51,467 nt of DNA from UBA1189 sp964570685 (GTDB lineage: Bacteria > Bacteroidota > Bacteroidia > Bacteroidales > Bacteroidaceae). Numbering within the stretch: position 1 is the first letter of the stretch; each line of letters starts with the position of its first letter. The notes beneath the pieces are model-generated. The model saw nothing but the letters and a program-made list of their open reading frames with translations, did no database searches and was not told the origin of the DNA. Both the position numbers and the translations under genes were made by a program. The stretch covers positions 1-51,467 of the forward strand of contig CAZMZC010000017.1 of assembly GCA_964570685.1 (NCBI GenBank). Direction: 5' to 3'. This document shows, piece by piece, positions 6,271-15,071 of this stretch.

Positions 6271-8664
6271 ATGAGTAAAGCGACAGACAAGAGGGAACAG
6301 GGATTGAATATACTGGACCTGTTCTTTTACCTGCTATCAAAGTGGCCGTGGTTTGCTTTGGGCGTAATTTTGTGTGGTGGACTGGCTTACCTGAAGTATG
6401 CCGAGACACCATTCACTTACTACCAGTCGGCAACGGTTATCATTAAGGACCCTGCCAACAAGAACACCTACTCGGCAGGATTTGACCGCTACGACAACTT
6501 AGTGAACAAGGTGAACGTGACGAACGAGATACTGCAGTTCCGTTCGAAGAGGCTGATGCGCGAGACGGTGCGTCGGACAAAAGCGGATGTGAACTACCAG
6601 ACAAAGATAAAGCTGCGCTGGATAGAGCTGTATACAAACTCACCCGTGAGCGTGACATTCCCCGAAGCCATGCGCGACAGCTACGTGACATTCACCGTGA
6701 AGCCGATAGACCAGCAAACGGTAGAGGTATCGCACCTGGCAGGAGCCGAGGATGAGCACGTATATACCGTGAAGGTGAACGACACCATCACGCTGCATGG
6801 GCAGAAGGTGGTGATAGCACCGACCAAGCACTATGGCGAGCACTGGTATGGAGAGGCCATCAAGGTGGAGAAGATACCCTTAGAATGGGTGGCCGACCGA
6901 TATAGAGCAGCGGTGGGCATACGCCAAGAAGAAGATGAGGCATCGATACTGAAGTTAGCGCTGAAAGACAACAATGCGTTGAGAGCACAGAACATACTGA
7001 ACACGATGGTGGTGGTATATAACGACATCGCCGTGGACGACAAGAACCTGATGGTGGAGAACACCACCAACTTTATCAATGGACGACTGGAGGTGATAGA
7101 GAAGGAACTGGGAGGCGTAGAGGATGAAATCGTGAGCTTCAAGAAGGAGAACAAGGTCATCGACTTAGGATCGGCTGCCAGCCAGTATAGCAGCGAATCG
7201 CAAAAGTACAGTGCTGAGGTGATGGAGACCAAGACACAGCTGCAGGTGGCCAACTACATCAAGGAGTACCTGACCGATGCCTCGAAGAGCAACGACCTGA
7301 TACCGGGCAACACGGGTATCAGCGACATGAACATCGAAAGCCAAATAATGCAGTACAATACCACCAAGCTGAAACGTGACAAGCTGCTCGACGACAGCAG
7401 TGAGCGTAACCCCATCGTGGAGGAGCTGAACGGTTCGTTAGCCGCTATGCGACAGAGCATCATCAGCGCGGTGGACAATATGATAGTGAGCCTCAACGTA
7501 CGCCTCAACGAGGTACAAAGAAGAGAGAATGCAGCACAAAGCCGGGTACAGTCAATCCCCACAAAACAGAAGCAGATGCTCTCAATAGAGCGCCAGCAGA
7601 AAATCAAGGAGAGCCTGTATATGTTCTTGCTGAACAAGCGCGAAGAGAACGCCCTGTCACAAGCGATGGTGAACGACAACGCATGGGTCATCGACAGTGC
7701 CGAAGGAAGCATGTCGCCCATAGCCCCATCGAGAAACCGCATCATACTGGTGGGCATACTGGTGGGAGTGGCAATACCGGCCGTCGTGTTCCTGATGATA
7801 CTGTTCCTCGACACCCGCATACATCACCGCAAGGACATAGAGAACGAGGTGAGCATACCCTTCATGGGAGAGGTACCCATAGATACGGAACTGGTGAAGG
7901 AGAGCAAGAAGAACCGCAATGCGGTAGTGGTGAGTGAGAAGGGTACGGACATGCTGTCGGAGGCATTCAGAGTATTGCGCACCAACATGGCCTTCATGAT
8001 TAAGGGAGACACCGAGAAGAAGGTGATGATGCTGACCTCATTTAACCAAAGTGCAGGAAAGACATTTATATCGAGGAATCTGGCCATGAGCTTGGCATTT
8101 GCCAACAAGAAGGTGTGCATGGTGGACCTTGACCTCAGAAAGGGTACGCTGACGGGGCAAGACCGCAAAGGAAGGACGGGTGTGACCAACTACCTGGCCG
8201 ACCCCACCATTGCCCTGGAGGAGATTATCTATAAAGACCTGGTGTGCGAGCAGGTAGACATTATCCCTGCCGGCACAGTAGCCCCCAACCCTGCCGAGTT
8301 GCTGATGAGCGAAAGACTGGATGCGATGTTCGCTGCCCTGCGTGAACGATATGACTACATCATCGCCGACAGCGTGCCGTATGGTATCGTAGCCGATGCC
8401 AACATCACCAACCGCATAGCAGACCTCACCATGTTTGTAGTGCGCATAGGCCGACTGGACAAGCGACAACTGCCCGACTTAGAGGAGCTGTATACCGAAA
8501 AGAAGCTGAAGAACATGGCACTGGTGCTCAACGGCGGCAATCCCCGCAAACGCGGTTATGGCTATGGCTATGGTTATGGCTATGGCTATGGCTATGGCTA
8601 TGGCTATGGCTATGGTTATGGCTATGGCAACGAAAAGAAGAAACGATTTGGCAGGAAAGCATAG
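6271..8664 (+). CDS. Wzc-like polysaccharide co-polymerase / BY-type tyrosine kinase
   Basis: The 797-residue protein has a Wzz-like N-terminal part with a membrane helix near residues 27-45, a long coiled-coil periplasmic region and a second helix near 490-512 (IILVGILVGVAIPAVVFLMILF). The cytoplasmic kinase domain carries a variant Walker A (FNQSAGKT, Lys597), Walker A' (MVDLDLR, Asp619 and Asp621) and Walker B (IIADSVP, Asp700). The tail has twelve Gly-Tyr units (residues 762-785) followed by a basic end, EKKKRFGRKA. BY kinases phosphorylate their own C-terminal tyrosine cluster to control polymer length and export; here the cluster is a pure repeat. It works with the Wza-like lipoprotein upstream. 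No Wzx flippase or Wzy polymerase is in the window. Confidence 0.93.
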   Translation: MSKATDKREQGLNILDLFFYLLSKWPWFALGVILCGGLAYLKYAETPFTYYQSATVIIKDPANKNTYSAGFDRYDNLVNKVNVTNEILQFRSKRLMRETVRRTKADVNYQTKIKLRWIELYTNSPVSVTFPEAMRDSYVTFTVKPIDQQTVEVSHLAGAEDEHVYTVKVNDTITLHGQKVVIAPTKHYGEHWYGEAIKVEKIPLEWVADRYRAAVGIRQEEDEASILKLALKDNNALRAQNILNTMVVVYNDIAVDDKNLMVENTTNFINGRLEVIEKELGGVEDEIVSFKKENKVIDLGSAASQYSSESQKYSAEVMETKTQLQVANYIKEYLTDASKSNDLIPGNTGISDMNIESQIMQYNTTKLKRDKLLDDSSERNPIVEELNGSLAAMRQSIISAVDNMIVSLNVRLNEVQRRENAAQSRVQSIPTKQKQMLSIERQQKIKESLYMFLLNKREENALSQAMVNDNAWVIDSAEGSMSPIAPSRNRIILVGILVGVAIPAVVFLMILFLDTRIHHRKDIENEVSIPFMGEVPIDTELVKESKKNRNAVVVSEKGTDMLSEAFRVLRTNMAFMIKGDTEKKVMMLTSFNQSAGKTFISRNLAMSLAFANKKVCMVDLDLRKGTLTGQDRKGRTGVTNYLADPTIALEEIIYKDLVCEQVDIIPAGTVAPNPAELLMSERLDAMFAALRERYDYIIADSVPYGIVADANITNRIADLTMFVVRIGRLDKRQLPDLEELYTEKKLKNMALVLNGGNPRKRGYGYGYGYGYGYGYGYGYGYGYGYGNEKKKRFGRKA
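8554..8625 (+). repeat. Hexanucleotide tandem repeat GGYTAT x12 coding for (Gly-Tyr)12
   Basis: There are twelve uninterrupted units, nine GGCTAT and three GGTTAT. Because the unit is six bases, gain or loss of copies keeps the frame and only changes the number of tyrosines in the kinase tail. Confidence 0.95.
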
Positions 8665-8752
8665 ACACCATAAACAAAAGGTCATACAACGACGAATGCA
8701 AAAAAATAGAGAGACACAGCATAAAAAAGGAACATAATAACATATATATTCA

Positions 8753-8771
8753 CAAAGTTTTACTAACTTTG
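8753..8771 (+). promoter_or_regulatory. Inverted repeat overlapping a -7 box before the OmpA-family gene
   Basis: CAAAGTT (8753-8759) and AACTTTG (8765-8771) are a perfect 7-base inverted repeat. The right arm forms the -7 box TAACTTTG (8764-8771), 50 bases before the start codon. No -33 box was found, so a bound regulator may replace it (inference). Confidence 0.45.
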
Positions 8772-8821
8772 TCGCGTTTTAAGAGATTAGACAAACTAAA
8801 TACGAAAACAAAACAGAGAAC

Positions 8822-10054
8822 ATGAAAAAGATGTTATTGACAGCTGCCATTGCAGCATTCGGTATTGCAGCGTATGCAGACGAAGTGAACACCAAGGCCG
8901 ACTTTACGGAAGAGGTGTACTATAACGACGCGAAGGGGTATAGCGTACAGACAAACTCTTTCTGGGACAACTGGTTTATCAGCCTCGGCGGAGGTGCACA
9001 GACCATGTTTGCCGACCACAACAAGCAATTGCTGTGGAAGAACCGCATCACCCCGGCCGTAGACTTTGCCATCGGTAAGTGGTTTACACCTGGTATCGGT
9101 GTACGTGGTATGTATACAGGATATTCTATCAAGGGCGCTACACAGAATGGAGCCTACTCAACAGGTGAACTTATTAAGGAAAAGCCTTATGCTGGCTATT
9201 ATCTGAGCTATCAGGAATTCAATTACATGAACCTGCACCTTGACGTGCTGCTCAACATGAGCAATCTGATTGGTGGTTACAAGCAGAGCCGCATATACAA
9301 CATCATCCCCTACTTTGGCCTTGGCTGGGTAGCCGTATTGGAAGATGCTGACAAACTGCCCGAGGGCATGAGCCCCGCCCGTGAGGTAGGTGCCAATATC
9401 GGTTTGATGAACCAATTCAGACTGAACCGTCACTTGGACCTCAACATTGATGTACGCGGAAGCTACATCCATGAGAGCCTTGACGGAGAGAGCGGTGGCC
9501 GCTATGGCGAGGGCATACTGAGCGCTACAGCCAACCTCGTATGGAAGATCGGTGCCCACACATGGGATAGAAGCAAGACCATCGTACGCTATGACAACCG
9601 CACTATCAACGAGCTGCGAGAGATGATGGATAAGCTGAGCCGCGACAATGAGGCACTGCAGAAAGCATTGGCTGACTGCGATGAGGCTGCTGCCGACACA
9701 ATGGTGAAGAAGATTTCTATCATCACCCCGAACCTCGTGACATTCAAGATCAACAGCAGCGACTTGTCTAAGGAGGCTCGCGTGAACTTGGGTATGCTGG
9801 CAGAGGTAATCAAGCAGAGCGACCCGAACATCGTATACACCATCACTGGATATGCTGATGCAGGTACTGGAAACACATCTATCAACGACCGCCTCAGCAA
9901 GGAGCGTGCACAGGCTGTTTACGACTGCCTCGTGAAGGAACACGGTGTAAATGCTGACCAACTCCGTATGGAGTCGAAGGGTGGCGTAGAGAATATGTTC
10001 TACAACGACCCGGCACTGAGCCGCGCGGTAATCACTCGTGGTGACCTGAAATAA
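8822..10054 (+). CDS. OmpA-family outer-membrane protein
   Basis: The 410-residue protein has a signal peptide (MKKMLLTAAIAAFGIAAYA). The next 240 or so residues alternate aromatic and polar residues like a beta-barrel. A short coiled coil (NELREMMDKLSRDNEALQKAL) leads to a C-terminal OmpA/MotB-like peptidoglycan-binding domain (residues about 290-405) with TITGYADAGTGN and LSKERAQAVYDCL. It probably anchors the outer membrane to peptidoglycan. It lies 157 bases after the Wzc-like gene with its own likely promoter, and a strong terminator follows, so it closes the cassette. A direct role in polymer export is only suggested by position. Confidence 0.92.
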   Translation: MKKMLLTAAIAAFGIAAYADEVNTKADFTEEVYYNDAKGYSVQTNSFWDNWFISLGGGAQTMFADHNKQLLWKNRITPAVDFAIGKWFTPGIGVRGMYTGYSIKGATQNGAYSTGELIKEKPYAGYYLSYQEFNYMNLHLDVLLNMSNLIGGYKQSRIYNIIPYFGLGWVAVLEDADKLPEGMSPAREVGANIGLMNQFRLNRHLDLNIDVRGSYIHESLDGESGGRYGEGILSATANLVWKIGAHTWDRSKTIVRYDNRTINELREMMDKLSRDNEALQKALADCDEAAADTMVKKISIITPNLVTFKINSSDLSKEARVNLGMLAEVIKQSDPNIVYTITGYADAGTGNTSINDRLSKERAQAVYDCLVKEHGVNADQLRMESKGGVENMFYNDPALSRAVITRGDLK

Positions 10055-10073
10055 GCGTTCGCATAGGAACGAT

Positions 10074-10109
10074 AAAAAAAGGATGCGTCTGTGGCGCATC
10101 CTTTTTTTA
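10074..10109 (+). terminator. Rho-independent terminator after the OmpA-family gene
   Basis: GGATGCG (10081-10087) pairs with CGCATCC (10095-10101) around a 7-base loop, and seven Ts follow. An A run precedes the stem, so it could also act on the other strand. Confidence 0.9.
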
Positions 10110-10210
10110 TGAGTCAGCGGTGAGAGGTTAGCGGTGGGGGGTGAGAGGTGAGAGGTGAGAGGCTATGGGTAGGTGACCACTAAACTCTAAACGTTAAACA
10201 CTAAACGTTA
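10110..10210. repeat. Low-complexity GTGAGAGG / CTAAACGTTAAAC stretch
   Basis: Repeated GGTGAGAGGTGAGAGG units give way to ACTAAACTCTAAACGTTAAA-like units. The second type resembles the ends of repeat copies 1 and 3. It lies between two terminators and holds no gene. Confidence 0.6.
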
Positions 10211-10240
10211 AAAAGGGGCACCCGATGGGTGCCCCTTTTC
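10211..10240 (-). terminator. Terminator for the sugar nucleotidyltransferase gene (possibly bidirectional)
   Basis: GGGGCACCC (10215-10223) pairs with GGGTGCCCC (10227-10235) across a 3-base loop. It has T runs in both directions (TTTT on the plus strand, TTTTT on the minus strand). Confidence 0.88.
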
Positions 10241-10260
10241 GTGTATATTTACTGACAAGA

Positions 10261-11166
10261 TTAGAACAACTTGTTGGGATATTCGCCTGCATCGACGAGC
10301 GACTGTATCTTGTCAACAGTTGCTTGACGGTCGGCAGCATAGGTTACGCCGAACCACTTGGCTGTGGTATCGAGCACCTCGCAAGTAGCCTTACCACCAT
10401 TGATGAGGGTGTCTACCACGAGCGGGATGAAGAACTCTGCCTTGGGCTTGTCGATATTCTCCTTCAAGAACTCGACGAACTGCTCCTCTGAGTATTTGAA
10501 GTAGTCGGGTGTGAAGCCCCAGAAGTTCATTGACACGGGAGTCTGCTCGCCTACACCAATCCATTTGCCCTCTTCGTCCTTGTAGCAAATCTCGCCGTCA
10601 ACACGCATAATCTCGGTACGCTCTACAACATCGGTCAGCATACCAGCCTCGTTAGTTGCGCATACGCCACGTGCTACGCTACCGTTCTCGCTGAGTGTGT
10701 TGCACACGCGGAAGCCTACCATGCTATACTTACCTGTGCTGCCTTCGGGAAGCTCGCTGAGCCACTTGCCCATTACAGCAAAAGCATCACGGCCATAGAA
10801 GTCGTCGGCATTGATCACAGCAAACGGCTCGTTGATAACCTCCTTACCCATGAGTACGGCGTGGTTAGTACCCCAAGGTTTAGCACGCTCCTCGGGACAA
10901 GTAAAGCCTTCGGGAAGGTCGGTAATAGCCTGGGAAACAAGCTCTGTGGGGATATGCCCCTCATACTTGCTCAGTACCTTATCGCGGAAATCCTGCTCGA
11001 AGTCCTTGCGGATAACAAATACAATCTTGCCGAATCCTCCACGGATAGCATCGAAGATAGAATAGTCCATGATGGTTTCGCCGTTGGGACCCAGTCCGTC
11101 GAGCTGCTTCAAACCACCGTAACGGCTGCCCATACCGGCAGCCAAAACAAATAATGTCGGTTTCAT
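10261..11166 (-). CDS. NDP-sugar pyrophosphorylase-like nucleotidyltransferase
   Basis: The 301-residue protein starts with LFVLAAGMGSRYGGLKQLD, the GxGxR-type nucleotide-binding loop of sugar-1-phosphate nucleotidyltransferases. It also has AVINADDFYGRDAF, which holds the metal-binding Asp residues. The fold resembles glucose-1-phosphate uridylyl- or thymidylyltransferases, but the exact sugar cannot be told. It would make activated sugars for surface glycans, which fits the cassette beside it although it lies on the other strand. A -7 box TAAGTTTG lies at 11213-11220 (minus strand), and a strong terminator follows. Confidence 0.85.
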   Translation of the reverse strand: MKPTLFVLAAGMGSRYGGLKQLDGLGPNGETIMDYSIFDAIRGGFGKIVFVIRKDFEQDFRDKVLSKYEGHIPTELVSQAITDLPEGFTCPEERAKPWGTNHAVLMGKEVINEPFAVINADDFYGRDAFAVMGKWLSELPEGSTGKYSMVGFRVCNTLSENGSVARGVCATNEAGMLTDVVERTEIMRVDGEICYKDEEGKWIGVGEQTPVSMNFWGFTPDYFKYSEEQFVEFLKENIDKPKAEFFIPLVVDTLINGGKATCEVLDTTAKWFGVTYAADRQATVDKIQSLVDAGEYPNKLF

Positions 11167-11295
11167 ACGTTGTGATTTTGGTTATTTTTAAGTTGGTTTA
11201 TATAACGTGGCACAAACTTACAACATTTTCTTGACTTAACGATGCTTTTTTATAAAAAATCTTCACTCCAACACGATTAGCCATCCTCTCTCCAG

Positions 11296-12267
11296 CTATT
11301 CCAAAAGGAACCGCTCTCTATTTTCCGTACCTAATGTCTCCCTACAGCCTGCCAATCCATAATATGGAATCATACGCCCAATCACGGTCAATCTTCTATG
11401 CAAATTTTGAGGATTATCATACAGGTTCACATCCTCCCGAACGTATCCTTTGGGGAGTTCAACGACAATGACATGGTTGTTGTCTCTCTCTTCGATACTA
11501 TCGGCCAAGACAACACTGTACCGAGCCTTACTACCTGGTTCATCATCAGTATCAGCAAGATAGGCTATAGAGTTTGTACCGCTGGCATACCCCACGATAT
11601 ACCCTCTTATCCACGTCTGATTGTAGTTTTCTTCATCCTGCAGAAGAATACCCTCAGCAATACTCAATGGATACTCCTTGCTGTTCGCGGGTATAGAGTC
11701 TTGGGATTCGGCTTCATCCTTGTTTTCTTTTTCGTCATCGGCTTCGCCTTCGTTCTCATCATCATCAAAACAAAAATCCTCCACCTCCTTCATCCCCACC
11801 ACAGAGAAGTATAGGGTGAGGTTGCCCTGTATGCGTAGTTTGCGGTGATAGTTCCCGGGATTGTCATAAAGATTCAGGGCATCGCGCTCATCAGAGCCGT
11901 TGGGTAGTTCCACAGGCAAGCAATAGAGATTGTCATACCCGGTACCCGTGGGGAAAGTATCAGCAAGGAGTATGTTTGACTGGGTATTAGCCTCTGCCGT
12001 ATAGTTGCAACCGCTCTTCATCGACCCCTTCACGCAACCTACAATATACCCCTCTATCCACACTCCCTTGCCACGCCCCAAGGTTTGCGCTTCGGCGATA
12101 GAATAGGGAGAGGTATAGGTACCTTCGTGTATGATAGACACTGAGTCGCGAGTGTGCGTGCCATTCTCCTGCCCGGCATCCACCTCATCGACGATAACAG
12201 GTCCCGTGCATGCGGTGAGCGCTATGGCACAATGGAACAAAGCCAATATGTAAGACAGACATTTCAT
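11296..12267 (-). CDS. Lipoprotein with two DUF6359-like domains
   Basis: The 323-residue protein has a lipoprotein signal ending in LTAC (Cys20). Two similar segments follow: YSIAEAQTLGRGKGVWIEGY with VELPNGSDERDALNLYDNPG, then LSIAEGILLQDEENYNQTWI with VELPKGYVREDVNLYDNPQN. An acidic linker (DDDENEGEADDEKENKDEAE) joins them. The pattern resembles the DUF6359 family of Bacteroidales lipoproteins, from memory; its function is unknown. It is divergent from the aldolase gene, with a good promoter of its own at 12304-12334. Confidence 0.75.
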   Translation of the reverse strand: MKCLSYILALFHCAIALTACTGPVIVDEVDAGQENGTHTRDSVSIIHEGTYTSPYSIAEAQTLGRGKGVWIEGYIVGCVKGSMKSGCNYTAEANTQSNILLADTFPTGTGYDNLYCLPVELPNGSDERDALNLYDNPGNYHRKLRIQGNLTLYFSVVGMKEVEDFCFDDDENEGEADDEKENKDEAESQDSIPANSKEYPLSIAEGILLQDEENYNQTWIRGYIVGYASGTNSIAYLADTDDEPGSKARYSVVLADSIEERDNNHVIVVELPKGYVREDVNLYDNPQNLHRRLTVIGRMIPYYGLAGCRETLGTENRERFLLE

Positions 12268-12303
12268 AATGAATGCGAAGTAACGAATTTATATTTGCAA
12301 AAG

Positions 12304-12334
12304 CAAATTTAGCAATTGTTTTGTAGTGCACAAT
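12304..12334 (-). promoter_or_regulatory. Promoter of the two-domain lipoprotein gene
   Basis: On the minus strand, a -33-like ATTG (12334-12331), a 19-base spacer and a -7 box TAAATTTG (12311-12304) lie 37 bases before the start codon. Confidence 0.6.
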
Positions 12335-12365
12335 TAGGTATTTAGAAAAAATAGTTATAATTTTG
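12334..12365 (+). promoter_or_regulatory. Promoter of the aldolase gene
   Basis: The -7 box TAATTTTG (12358-12365) is a full consensus match. The -33 element is only TTAG (12334-12337), at a 20-base spacing. It overlaps the divergent lipoprotein promoter. Confidence 0.55.
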
Positions 12366-12407
12366 CAGCGGAATATAATATGTATAACCATATAAAATTT
12401 AGTAACA

Positions 12408-13409
12408 ATGATTAGCTACAAAGAATTAGGCCTTGTAAACACCCGCGAAATGTTTGCAAGAGCAATCAAGGGCGGCTATGCTATCCCCGCTTTCAACTTC
12501 AACAACATGGAGCAGCTCCAAGCTATCGTGCAGGCTGCTGTAGAGACCAAGTCTCCGGTAATCCTCCAGGTATCTAAGGGTGCTCGTGCATACGCCAACC
12601 AGACTCTCCTCCGCTACATGGCTGAGGGTGCCGTAGAGTATGCTAAGGAGCTCGGCTGCGAGCATCCCGAGATTGTGCTTCACCTCGACCATGGTGACAG
12701 CTTCGAGACCTGCAAGTCTTGCATTGACATGGGCTTCTCTTCAGTAATGATCGACGGTTCACACCTCCCCTACGAGGAGAACGTGGCACTCACCAAGAAG
12801 GTTGTTGACTATGCACACCAGTTTGACGTAACCGTTGAGGGTGAGCTCGGTGTATTGGCAGGCGTTGAGGATGACGTAGTAGCTGAGCACCATACATACA
12901 CACGTCCCGAGGAGGTTGTTGACTTCGTTACCCGCACAGGTTGCGACAGCTTGGCTATCTCAATCGGTACATCACACGGTGCCAACAAGTTCAAGCCCGA
13001 GCAGTGCACCGTTAATGCTGAGGGTATCCTCGTTCCTCCCCCATTGGCATTCGACGTACTCGAAGGCGTAGAGAAGGAGCTCCCCGGCTTCCCCATCGTA
13101 CTCCACGGTTCTTCTTCAGTACCCCAGGATGAAGTAAAGACCATCAACACCTTCGGTGGTGCTTTGAAGGATGCTATCGGTATCCCTGAAGAGGAGTTGC
13201 GCAAGGCTTCTAAGTCAGCTGTTTGCAAGATCAACATCGACTCTGACAGCCGTCTTGCCATGACCGCTGCCATCCGTAAGGTATTCGTTGAGAAGCCCGC
13301 TGAGTTTGACCCCCGCAAGTACCTCGGCCCCGCTCGCGACAATATGAAGAAGCTCTACATGCACAAGATCGTGAATGTATTGGGTTCTGACAACAAGCTC
13401 GCCGAGTAA
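12408..13409 (+). CDS. fba: Class II fructose-bisphosphate aldolase
   Basis: The 333-residue protein cleaves fructose 1,6-bisphosphate to glyceraldehyde 3-phosphate and dihydroxyacetone phosphate in glycolysis and makes it in gluconeogenesis. The zinc-binding signature IVLHLDHGDSFETCKSCIDMG, with the following SSVMIDGSHLPYEEN, is complete. The later loop IGTSHGANKFK and the phosphate-binding region VLHGSSSVP are also intact. Codon use is strongly biased, as for highly expressed genes. A terminator separates it from the next gene, so it is a single-gene unit. Confidence 0.97.
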   Translation: MISYKELGLVNTREMFARAIKGGYAIPAFNFNNMEQLQAIVQAAVETKSPVILQVSKGARAYANQTLLRYMAEGAVEYAKELGCEHPEIVLHLDHGDSFETCKSCIDMGFSSVMIDGSHLPYEENVALTKKVVDYAHQFDVTVEGELGVLAGVEDDVVAEHHTYTRPEEVVDFVTRTGCDSLAISIGTSHGANKFKPEQCTVNAEGILVPPPLAFDVLEGVEKELPGFPIVLHGSSSVPQDEVKTINTFGGALKDAIGIPEEELRKASKSAVCKINIDSDSRLAMTAAIRKVFVEKPAEFDPRKYLGPARDNMKKLYMHKIVNVLGSDNKLAE

Positions 13410-13437
13410 TACTCTGTAGCATAAAGAGACAATATGG

Positions 13438-13468
13438 ATAGGGTAACCCACAAGGTTGCCCTATTTTT
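13438..13468 (+). terminator. Terminator after the aldolase gene
   Basis: ATAGGGTAACC (13438-13448) pairs with GGTTGCCCTAT (13454-13464) with one mismatch and a 5-base loop, followed by a T run. Confidence 0.8.
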
Positions 13469-13481
13469 ATTTATATGCACG

Positions 13482-13512
13482 ATTGTTTTTTTAAAGATAA
13501 TCATTACATTTG
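13482..13512 (+). promoter_or_regulatory. Promoter of the xylulokinase gene
   Basis: A -33-like ATTG (13482-13485), a 19-base spacer and a -7 box TACATTTG (13505-13512) lie 28 bases before the start codon. Confidence 0.7.
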
Positions 13513-13540
13513 CATATAACTAACACACATAACATACACT

Positions 13541-15019
13541 ATGAAGAGATACTTAATTGGCTACGACATAGGCAGCTCATCCGTGAAGGCCAGCCTTGTG
13601 GAGGTAGAGAGCGGTCAATGTGCCGCATCGTCCTTCTATCCCAAATCCGAAGCGCCCATCACTGCTATCCAATCAGGATGGGCGGAGCAAGACCCTGAAA
13701 GCTGGTGGCAATACTTGAAACTGGCAACCGCCGATATACTATCTACAGCACAAGCCAAGGGGGATGAGATTGCAGCTATCGGCATATCCTATCAAATGCA
13801 CGGACTGGTGTGCGTGGACAAGCAAGGGAATCCGCTGCGCCCCTCCATCATCTGGTGCGACTCACGCGCGGTGCCCTACGGTGAGCAAGCCTTCAAAAGC
13901 ATTGGCGAAGAGCATTGCCTTGCCCATCTGCTCAATTCTCCGGGCAACTTTACCGCCTCCAAGCTCGCTTGGGTCAAGGACAATGAGCCGGACCTATACG
14001 AGAAGATTGACAAGATTATGCTCCCCGGCGACTACATCGCCCTGCGACTCACGGGCGAGGCGTGCACTACCGTGTCGGGACTTTCGGAAGGTATCTTCTG
14101 GGACTTCAAGGAGGGATGCCTCTCTGCCAATGTGATGCGTCATTACGGTTTCGATTCATCATTGATTCCTACCATACGACCAACCTTTGCACCACAAGGT
14201 GAGCTTACGGTAGCTGCTGCAGCCGAATTGGGACTCGCAGCAGGTACCCCCGTAACCTACCGGGCAGGCGACCAACCCAATAACGCCCTTTCACTTGGCG
14301 TGCTCAACCCTGGCGAGATAGCTTCTACGGCAGGAACTTCGGGCGTAGTGTATGGTGTATTGGGCAACGTCAACTACGACCCCTTATCACGTGTCAACAC
14401 CTTCGCCCACGTCAACCATACTGCAGAGCAGGTACGCTTAGGTGTGCTCCTCTGCATCAACGGTACGGGTATCCTCAATTCATGGATCAGGCGCAACATG
14501 CTGTCTGAAGGAGTATCCTATGCTGCCATGAACGATATAGCCGCCACAGTACCCATTGGTGCCAACGGACTGAGCATACTTCCTTTCGGCAATGGTGCCG
14601 AGCGCGTGCTCGAAAACCGCGCCCCCGGTTGTAGCATTCACGGGATCAACTTCAACACCCACAATCAAGCGCACCTGCTGCGAGCTGCACAAGAGGGTAT
14701 CGTATTCTCTTTCAAATATGGAATAGAGATTATGGAACAGATGGGCATGGAGGTAAGTCAAATACATGCCGGACATGCCAACATGTTCCTCAGTCCTCTA
14801 TTCCGCCAAACCTTAGCCAACGTGACTGGAGCTACCATCGAACTCCATGACACCGACGGCTCTGTAGGAGCGGCCAAGGGAGCAGGTATCGGAGCAGGTA
14901 TATACCAAACTAAGGAAGAAGCCTTTGCCTCACTCCAGAAACTGGCAGTCATCGAACCGAAGGCAGATGAAGTGAATGCTACCGCCGAGGCTTATGAGCG
15001 TTGGAAAAGCTTTGTGTAA
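13541..15019 (+). CDS. xylB: Xylulokinase (FGGY family carbohydrate kinase)
   Basis: The 492-residue protein has the FGGY-kinase length and order of motifs: an N-terminal ATPase loop YLIGYDIGSSSVKASLVEV, GISYQMHGLVCVD (catalytic-site region, substrate-binding MHG), and the C-terminal nucleotide-binding stretch HAGHANMFLSPLFRQTLANV. Xylulokinases phosphorylate D-xylulose to enter the pentose phosphate pathway. Assignment among pentose kinases rests on overall resemblance, and another sugar such as L-ribulose is possible. An arabinofuranosidase-like gene starts 52 bases downstream, which fits a pentose-use operon. Confidence 0.85.
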   Translation: MKRYLIGYDIGSSSVKASLVEVESGQCAASSFYPKSEAPITAIQSGWAEQDPESWWQYLKLATADILSTAQAKGDEIAAIGISYQMHGLVCVDKQGNPLRPSIIWCDSRAVPYGEQAFKSIGEEHCLAHLLNSPGNFTASKLAWVKDNEPDLYEKIDKIMLPGDYIALRLTGEACTTVSGLSEGIFWDFKEGCLSANVMRHYGFDSSLIPTIRPTFAPQGELTVAAAAELGLAAGTPVTYRAGDQPNNALSLGVLNPGEIASTAGTSGVVYGVLGNVNYDPLSRVNTFAHVNHTAEQVRLGVLLCINGTGILNSWIRRNMLSEGVSYAAMNDIAATVPIGANGLSILPFGNGAERVLENRAPGCSIHGINFNTHNQAHLLRAAQEGIVFSFKYGIEIMEQMGMEVSQIHAGHANMFLSPLFRQTLANVTGATIELHDTDGSVGAAKGAGIGAGIYQTKEEAFASLQKLAVIEPKADEVNATAEAYERWKSFV

Positions 15020-15071
15020 CAGCCATACTGACGACCATATTATAATAAAACCCCAGAGAGAAACTAACAAT

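Noticed and set aside
9158..10099. 313-residue open frame on the minus strand
   Set aside because: It is antisense to the OmpA-family gene, which has strong domain evidence. It also runs into the terminator.
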